From positions 53,299,414 to 53,363,413 of the forward strand of contig CM057230.1 of NCBI GenBank assembly GCA_029891385.1: a stretch of 64,000 nt of DNA. The letters run 5' to 3'. Below the pieces are notes generated by a model, which was given only the letters and a program-made list of their open reading frames with translations, did not search any database and was not told the DNA's origin. The translations under genes and the position numbers were made by a program. The stretch is from Erythroxylum novogranatense (Eukaryota; Streptophyta; Magnoliopsida; Malpighiales; Erythroxylaceae). Below are positions 57,964 through 64,000 of this stretch, piece after piece (position 1 is the first letter of the stretch; every line of letters starts with the position of its first letter).

Positions 57964-60287
57964 AATGCAAAATCTCAAAACTTTCAATCCTCTTCCAATG
58001 CATCTCAATCTTTAACCTATTTTCATAACCATTATACACTTCCCAAATTTACTCATTCCAAAGCCTAAACACTTCATAACACTTCCAACTCCAAGTTCAA
58101 CGCACCTAATTCATAGTTTCCAACTTAATTGATCCATCAAACCATGAATTTATTCCTTAGTCATCAAGGTCATCATAAGCTCACAAGCAAATGAACATAA
58201 AAAACGACTTAAACAGATATCTTCCAATTGTCATAACTTCTTACTCCTAACTCCAATGCTTGCATATTATACCTTAATGGAAAGATAACAAGATGCTCTA
58301 AAAATTTCATTAAGGATGAAAAAGTTAATTTCATCATTAAGTATGGTAAAAAAAAACCACTCAAAGACACTGCTCAATAAAGACCAATGTAACAGTACCA
58401 TAGCTAAATGAACAGTGACTGAATGTGTTCTAAACCTCATAACTTTTTAACCCTAAGTCCAAATGAGACAAACCATATAACCTTAGAAAGTCCTGAACTT
58501 CTACTCCAATCTTCATGAAGACTCCTTGATCCAAATCAAACCTTAAGAGGACCTAAAAGTAAAGAGAAGTTTCTGACAAATTCTATAAAAATTTGACAGC
58601 ATTTCCCTAGAAACTTCAACTAACCACTCTTCAATTCATACACATTCACCTGCATAAAACTCAATATCCAATCACATACCACATCATTCAATCTCAAATG
58701 TCTCCCAACATAATTTAAAGGCAAAAACCACACTCCTAGTCATCTACTCCATTTCAAATGTAAAACAATGCAGCTTCATCCTTCTTTTTGCTAACTCAAA
58801 CATGCAATGATGTATTTGAATAAGACATATGAAATTTACATAGATTACATTTAAACCCAACATTCTTGCATTTACATTAACAATCTGAGTTATTACAACG
58901 CTTTACGGGGCATTTAGCCCGATTACAACCCAAATATCAAAAGTCAATATACAAAGTGAAACAAATCTCCACATGAAACCTAATGCTTCATATCAAAACG
59001 AAATGACTTCTAACTTAAGAACATTGAAGTGATGCCTCAATCCCAATACTTTAACTCATATTCCCGCTCGTTACCTGTGGAGGGGAAAAAGGGGGGTGTG
59101 AGCTCGACGGCTCAGTGGGTAACAGCTTAATAATTAAGAAAATAAGCAAAATCGTTCTTTATTTTTCATTCTCAAAGAAACTTTCCGTTTGATCAAAATC
59201 TTTCAAACCTATCGAAACCAATTTATATTGATCAAAACACTTTCACTTCATCAAATCTCATTGTTTTCAAAACCAATATCACATTGATCGAAACTTTATA
59301 AATTTTTTTCAAGACCTTTCTGGAAAACTTATTTCATCCAAGCAGTTACACATCAAGATCACATAAGCATGGAGAAGGCAATAAGTCAATTAATCAAAAG
59401 CATTTATCACACAACATAACTTACAAAAACAACATAGACAAGCATATAACATAATCACATATAAGATGGCTTGGGTGGATCCAAACAGGACGTACTACAC
59501 ATTTACGCAGAGCGGTCATGTGTAGCCGTGAACACATGAAGGAGTCCGTGAGGAGCTCCATTGCCACTAGCGGGAAGCCAGGAGAAGGCTATAATTTTGA
59601 CAGGTGCACCTATCACACATGAGGGACCACCACAAACCCAAACAAACATGTATATCACATAATTCACAACAATTCATGCTCATTAGCCTCAATTGGCAAA
59701 ACCACTTTCACATAATCGTTGAAATCATCCTTTCGGATATTTTTCTTTTGATGAACCATTTCATACATACTTTCACAAAGTCTTTACTTTCAAACATTTC
59801 ATATAAGTTTAACAATCACAAATAACAATTCATCTAAAAATTGAGAAAACATAGGAAAACATTATATGACATTTACTTCAAAGAACTTATGTAGCTTATT
59901 AACTCAACTATTAAATTATGACCCACCTTAATCCTTAAGCTAGGAGCTTGAACCATTGGCCTTTCTTCTTCCTCCAATTGCCTTAATTCACCTTCATCAA
60001 ACACATTCAACAAAAAGAATCCCACATCAACATGAGTTGTCAAAATTTGCCACTTCTAAGGACATAAAAGCATGGAAAGAACCTAACTAACCTTACCCAT
60101 AAATATACTAAGCCATTTATACCTAAATCCATCCATAAAACCAAAAGATTTCACTTTTCTCTTACCTTCAAGAGTGACCCACGAAAATTTCTTTTCTTCT
60201 TCCCATGGAAACTTGATCTTTCACTTTTCTTTTGATAGAAAACTTAACCCTCTTCTCTAAAGCAAGAAAAACCATGGCCCTAACCTC

Positions 60288-60334
60288 TTTCTTCTTCTCT
60301 CTTCTTCTTCTTCTTCTTCTTCTTCTTCTTCTCC
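60288..60334. repeat. (CTT)n microsatellite
   Basis: TTCTTCTTCT run interrupted once. In LTR orientation it is a GAA-purine tract about 160 bases past the TATA box. The leucine-rich frame it creates (60232-60465, plus) is not a gene. Confidence 0.92.
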
Positions 60335-60492
60335 ACGATGACTCACCCTCTCCTTTTTCTTCTAGAATTTTTGTAAGACTCCCTTCTCATAGCCTAACAC
60401 ATGACTTTTTAACTTATAACTTAAGTTTCAACTCTAAACTACGTCGTTTTGGCCTTTCCTTCTAAAAACCAAAGATTCAAAAGCTTCCTCTT

Positions 60493-60501
60493 CCTTTTAT
60501 A
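60493..60501 (-). promoter_or_regulatory. TATA box, solo LTR F
   Basis: TATAAAAGG on the minus strand, about 330 bases into the LTR. Confidence 0.55.
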
Positions 60502-60833
60502 CGAAAACTACACATATTCTTTCCTAAATTTTTTTAAACTTCCGCGACCCCTCACTCATGTATAAGACTACTTCACTCTTTTTTTTAATGACAATTAAAA
60601 GGGCTAAAAGCCCATCTTTAGAAACCTTAAGCCTTAAACATATGCAAAATTTCCTACACCATCTTATTCTTCTAATTTCTAACAACTAATTCAATTCTAA
60701 TTTAAACTATTCCCACCATTAATATCCATCCTTCTAATCACTATAATCCTCAATTTATTCCATCTAAAAGGAAAAATTCAAATTAAACCTCAAAAATAAA
60801 TTAGACATGCTTAATGCGATTCGGGACCCAACA

Positions 60834-60838
60834 GTAAT
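60834..60838. repeat. Target site duplication GTAAT (right), solo LTR F
   Basis: Matches 57142-57146; the viral relic continues beyond it. Confidence 0.9.
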
Positions 60839-61080
60839 ACTTTTGGATATCATGCTTATCAAGAGAACAAAATTTCATTGCAAAATACTCTTGATAGATT
60901 TGCTTATCAATCAACTGGAAACCACCAATAAATTCCTTGTGAATTATGCCAAGTAGTGCTCCAGCTGTAGATACTTGTATGTACTTAAGGCGTTGATACT
61001 CATTTATACTTTGCCACCATTATCGCAAAGTACTAGTGAACCAAGATGTGAATTCAAACAAAATATCCTCAAGAGGATGA
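60839..61080 (-). pseudogene. Endogenous pararetrovirus coat protein relic, upstream part
   Basis: Minus-strand frame with WWQSINEYQRLKY, HKEFIGG and EYFAMKFCSLDKHD, blocks typical of the conserved central coat-protein region of Caulimoviridae. A TAA near 61021 interrupts it. The same frame goes on at 57141 once LTR F and one GTAAT are disregarded, which shows that the LTR landed in an existing viral copy. The upper end is cut by element D at about 61080-61090. Confidence 0.72.
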
Positions 61081-61084
61081 TTGG

Positions 61085-62153
61085 TGATTGCGGAGGGGAG
61101 AGGTTCACATTTTCTCTCTTTTCTTTGAACTAGAATCTCTATTTTTCTCTTTCTCACTCCTGCATTTTGTCTTTCTATCTCTAGGTAGAACCTTAGTTTT
61201 ATTTCTTCTTATTCTTCTTCTTATACCCAAGTTTTGCACTGTGTTTTTTATGATGATTTTTAATTAAAATTATGAACTAAATTCTCTTTTCCAATTATTG
61301 AGGCTATTAGCTAAATTCATGGTTGTTTTTATGAAAAGCATGTGTATGTAATTGATGAATCTATGAGTGGAAATTTGTGCTTTTGATCTGGACATGATTG
61401 CTAAATTATGCATATGGATTTGAAGTCATGAATTTGAATTTTGCATGAATAATTTGTATGCTATCTGATTAATTTAATTATTGGACAATGAATTGATTAG
61501 GTTAAGTAGCAACGACTAATTAAAATTGAATCTTATATGTAGGTTTTAATTAGTTGGATTAAGGCATAGGTTAATTTTATGCAGCTAGCTTTCTTGAAAA
61601 TTAACTTAGGTTTGACAAACCTGATTTTGATCTTAATGCTCTTGTTATTGTGTTGTTCATGCTAGTTTTGGATTAATGCATTAACAAGAAGATTTTGTAT
61701 GTCATACTTGTTTTGAATGCATCTATCTTTGCTTGAAGAACCCGATTTTTTCAATCTAAGAAATAACTCGTTTTCAATGATTAAAACCAACGTAAGGATT
61801 TAATGAAAACCTTTGCAATTGGTCTTTAATTAATCTAAACTTTTTACTCAAAATTTCCTAGCAAATTCTCTCTTGAAAATATTTCAGTTTTATTTTAATT
61901 TTTTTGAACTTTAATCATGTCTTCTTCTTTCTCTTCTTGTTTACTTTTAATGCAAGCAAACAAATCCCCTAATCTTGTCCTATTGTGTCACATAATCTAT
62001 CATTAGTTCATGCATAACATTGACACATACTTTGCTTGAAAGTAAAAAAATCTTCCTTGTGTTTTGATCTCTGTGGGACGATACCCTTGCTTCACTATAC
62101 TATAAATCAACTTAAGTAGGGGATTAAATTTGTAAGCTAATGACAACCTATCA
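61085..62153 (+). mobile_element. LTR (partial) of element D
   Basis: Pyrimidine- and AT-rich sequence with the long R/U5-like region of Athila LTRs, ending CCTATCA before AATTTTTGGC. The C LTR ends in the same way (GATCA before AATTGGCGCC). The exact left boundary is uncertain (61078-61090). Confidence 0.6.
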
Positions 62154-62518
62154 AATTTTTGGCATCGTTTAATCTTTTGTTTTGAAAGTTGTATGTCTCA
62201 GTCATCTAGAGAGCAACTCTTAGATTAAGAACAAGCTGACTTAGACCAATTCTACACAGATGTCTTGATTAACTCCAAACGAACACCTACCCATACACTA
62301 ATGCATAATCCCATCATCCTTAGCAGCGCCATTCATTCAATCTACATTTCCAACTAAACTTTGAGAAGGAGTTACCTTTCACACATGCATAGCTCGCTGA
62401 ATCATCATCAGGCATCTACATTGATCCCAATGCTTTTAGTTCATCTTTATCTCGTATTCCTGACATCAATCACATTTACCGTTGCCAAAAGGACATGGAA
62501 GTTACACAATAAAGGACT
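62154..62518 (+). other. Element D PBS and leader/gag start region
   Basis: A degenerate PBS TTGGCATCGTTT (62159-62170), compared with the C type TTGGCGCCGTTG. An ATG at 62193 opens MSQSSREQLLD and then stops. The next 300 bases are frameshifted gag N-terminus or leader; a TAA near 62510 precedes the clean gag frame. Confidence 0.55.
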
Positions 62519-63026
62519 TTGAAGGAGCTTGTCGTTCCTCACTTGGAGAACCATCCTCTTTATATTAATGTTGAGAATGCTAACTTTGAGCTAAAACCTA
62601 GTTTTATCCATTTGTTTCCTTGTTTTAACAATCTTGCAAGTGAATATCCATATGCTCATCTTAAAAAGTTCCACATGATTTGCAATGGAATGAAGTCGAA
62701 ATGTATGGAGGGGGAGCAAGTCAAGCTAAAAGCTTTCCCTTTCTTTTTGAAGGGGGTAGCTAAGGAGTGGTTGTTCTCAATCCCATTTGGTTCTATAAGG
62801 ACTTGGAATGACCTTAAGAGAATTTTCTTGGAAAAGTACTTCCCAACTTTAAGAGCCGTCAGCATTAGGAAGGAGATATGTGCAATAAGAGAAGCTCATA
62901 GTGAATCATTGTCTGAGTATTGGGAGAGGTTCGAGAAGCTTTGCAATCAATGTCCCCAGTGCCAAATTTCTGAACAACTCCTCATTCAATATTTCTATCA
63001 GGGGTTAACTCTCCAAGATAGGAGTA
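62519..63026 (+). pseudogene. gag: Element D gag core
   Basis: Clean frame with all Athila gag blocks: FELKPSFIHLFPCF, LKKFHMIC, KLKAFPFFLKGVAKEWLF, W.DLKRIFLEKYFPTLRA, RKEICAIRE, SEYWERFEKLC, EQLLIQYFYQGL and DRSM. The formal frame runs to 63070, but the last 15 codons are LTR sequence of element E, which starts at 63027. No zinc knuckle is expected at this point. Gag would build the particle; the gene is truncated. Confidence 0.88.
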
Positions 63027-63287
63027 TGATTGAGCCAAGTTTACATTATAAATTGGCTGCATTTTCATAGCTGCTTATGCATTCATTGACTTCTAATTGA
63101 TGATTTTTTGTGCTTAAATTGGTTCCTCATACCGATCTCTTTTAATTCACAATTTGTCAGTAAATTGTCATGATTTCATACTACTTTCTTTATAATTTTC
63201 ATGAGGACAATTGATACTGCAAATTGTTATTTTTATTGCAGGAACAAAGGAGTCAACACATCAGGAAGTCAACAGTCATGAGGTCAA

Positions 63288-63402
63288 TCCGCACGTCGCG
63301 ACGAGCACTTCAATCTACACGTTGCAGCGAATATTAATTTATACGTCGCTATGAACAGGCAATTCTACACGTCGCGAAGAATTTTCATTTATATGTCGCG
63401 AC
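63288..63402. repeat. Five phased CACGTCGCGA boxes in LTR of E
   Basis: Boxes start at 63292 (CACGTCGCGA), 63318 (CACGTTGCAG), 63342 (TACGTCGCTA), 63368 (CACGTCGCGA) and 63392 (TATGTCGCGA). Spacing is 26, 24, 26 and 24 bp. The array lies about 70-180 bases upstream of the TATA box. Confidence 0.9.
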
Positions 63403-63470
63403 ATACGAGCGGATATCCGAACCTTAAATGGAAAGTTTGTCTCACTGCTCTGACCCTGCCCGCACCCACC

Positions 63471-63479
63471 ATATAAAAA
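63471..63479 (+). promoter_or_regulatory. TATA box, LTR of E
   Basis: ATATAAAAA after CACCC, in the position homologous to the C TATA boxes. Confidence 0.6.
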
Positions 63480-64000
63480 CCTTGCTATTTTTAGGTCAAG
63501 CAGACGGGGGATACGCAGACTTGGGATACGTAGGGACTGATACTCGGAGGCTGGACTACGCCTACTCGGACGATTACACTCTACTCCACCATCATTTCCA
63601 TTTCCATCATTGTCAACCACCATCACCATCATCGCCACCGCCACCGTCAATATCAATTGCCATCATGAGTATCGCTCCGTCTTTAGCAGTCGAGAGACAG
63701 ACTAGAGCCATGCGTAGCTAAGCCACATTTCCTCTTGAAGATGTAGCATTGGCTTGAGTTCACAGAAGCTTCAAAGGGGAGTAATCATATAGTGTCTGAA
63801 GTTTAGTTATATTTGTGTAAACTCTGAGTTAGAGGTTACATCGGTATAGCTAGATTAGCATTGTTATAGTTTAACCGTGTGTTGAACACTATGTTGAGAT
63901 TTGGACAAAGTGATTTGTAGAATGTTTGATGCTTAATATGTGAAGTTTCATATATGTCATTGGGTATTGCATTTACTATCTTCATCTGCCTAGTTGTGTT

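Larger units (their letters stand above)
57147..60833 (-). mobile_element. Solo LTR F (gypsy-type, 3.7 kb)
   Basis: On the minus strand it begins TGTTGGGTCCCGAATCGC (60833) and ends at 57147 (TG on plus), flanked by GTAAT on both sides. No PBS or internal domain lies beside it, so it is a solo LTR left by LTR-LTR recombination. The start resembles the LTR of element A (TGTTAGACCCCGAAT). It has a TATA box near 60493-60501, a GAA tract, a pyrimidine-rich CCTCCACAGGTAAC site near 59070-59095, and a palindrome cluster at 57826-57963. No genes. Confidence 0.88.
61085..63026 (+). mobile_element. Athila-like element D (truncated)
   Basis: Plus-strand fragment: LTR end (to 62153), PBS-like TTGGCATCGTTT (62159-62170), leader, then gag cut at 63026 by element E. 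The left edge near 61085 joins the viral relic without the U3/TATA part expected from relatives, so the LTR is probably 5'-truncated. Confidence 0.72.
63027..64000 (+). mobile_element. LTR of element E (C-related), continues beyond window
   Basis: Starts TGATTGAGCC, the plus-strand equivalent of the C LTR start TGATTGGACC. It then follows C through TATAAATTGG, TTAAATTGGTTCCTCATA, GGACAATT..GCAAAT, AGTCAACA and the GAAGATGTAGCA region (63737). The palindrome array (63292-63401) replaces the TTCGTC modules of C at the same place. By comparison about 0.5 kb lies outside the window. The left TSD candidate is GAGTA (63022-63026). Confidence 0.85.

Noticed and set aside
60232..60465. Small Leu-rich protein with a signal-peptide look
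   Set aside because: The leucine run is the (CTT)n microsatellite inside solo LTR F.
62519..63070. Treating the D gag frame as a complete host gene of 183 codons
   Set aside because: The sequence is Athila gag and its last 15 codons are the LTR of element E.
63428..63721. 97-codon frame with His/Pro repeats and its antisense partner
   Set aside because: Within the LTR of E, just by the TATA box; a CCA/CAT simple repeat explains it.

Overview
This is about 64 kb of nuclear DNA from a flowering plant, consisting almost entirely of nested LTR retrotransposons plus one remnant of an endogenous pararetrovirus. I see no host gene, tRNA, rRNA or CRISPR array. The plant origin rests on chromodomain-bearing Ty3/gypsy elements (Tekay-like), Athila/Tat-like gag and LTRs, Ty1/copia elements with a tRNA-Met primer site, and a Caulimoviridae-type coat protein relic. 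No species can be named. The low gene content and deep nesting suggest heterochromatin.

Layout. (1) 1-1006: end of an unknown LTR, minus strand. (2) 1007-56399: a minus-strand Ty1/copia array in which neighbouring units share LTRs: unit 0 leader scrap, LTR-a, unit 1, LTR-b, unit 2, LTR-c, unit 3, LTR-d. (3) LTR-a is split at a GAAAC target duplication by gypsy element A (plus strand, 2821-36598). (4) Element A is itself split twice. A non-autonomous Athila-like element C (minus, 5070-14627, TSD GTTAG) sits in its gag. A second chromovirus-type complex, B (minus, 17568-33051, TSD CAAGG), sits at the end of its RNase H. B has the form LTR, partial internal copy B2, 100-N gap, partial LTR, internal copy B1, LTR. 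(5) 56400-61080: pararetrovirus coat-protein relic (minus), split by solo LTR F (57147-60833, TSD GTAAT). (6) 61085-63026: Athila-like element D (plus), its gag interrupted by the LTR of a C-related element E (63027 to the window end).

Order of events inferred from nesting: the copia array came first, then A into its LTR, then B and C into A. On the right, F went into the viral relic and E into D. Every coding region here is broken by stops, frameshifts or deletions except a few domain-length frames, chiefly the copia RT-RNase H frames and the chromodomain end of A. Whether any element is mobile cannot be judged, but none looks intact.

The most interesting non-coding signals are arrays of short CpG-rich palindromes in the LTRs of several unrelated families (A, C, E, F), including five copies spaced 24-26 bp apart just upstream of the TATA box of E. 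There is also a 36-bp minisatellite inside the B LTRs, and a recurrent exchange of GACGAA or GGCGAA for GATTTAA between paired repeats. Small differences between repeat copies concentrate at CAG/CTG sites, which may be consensus error rather than biology, so frameshift calls should be read with that in mind.
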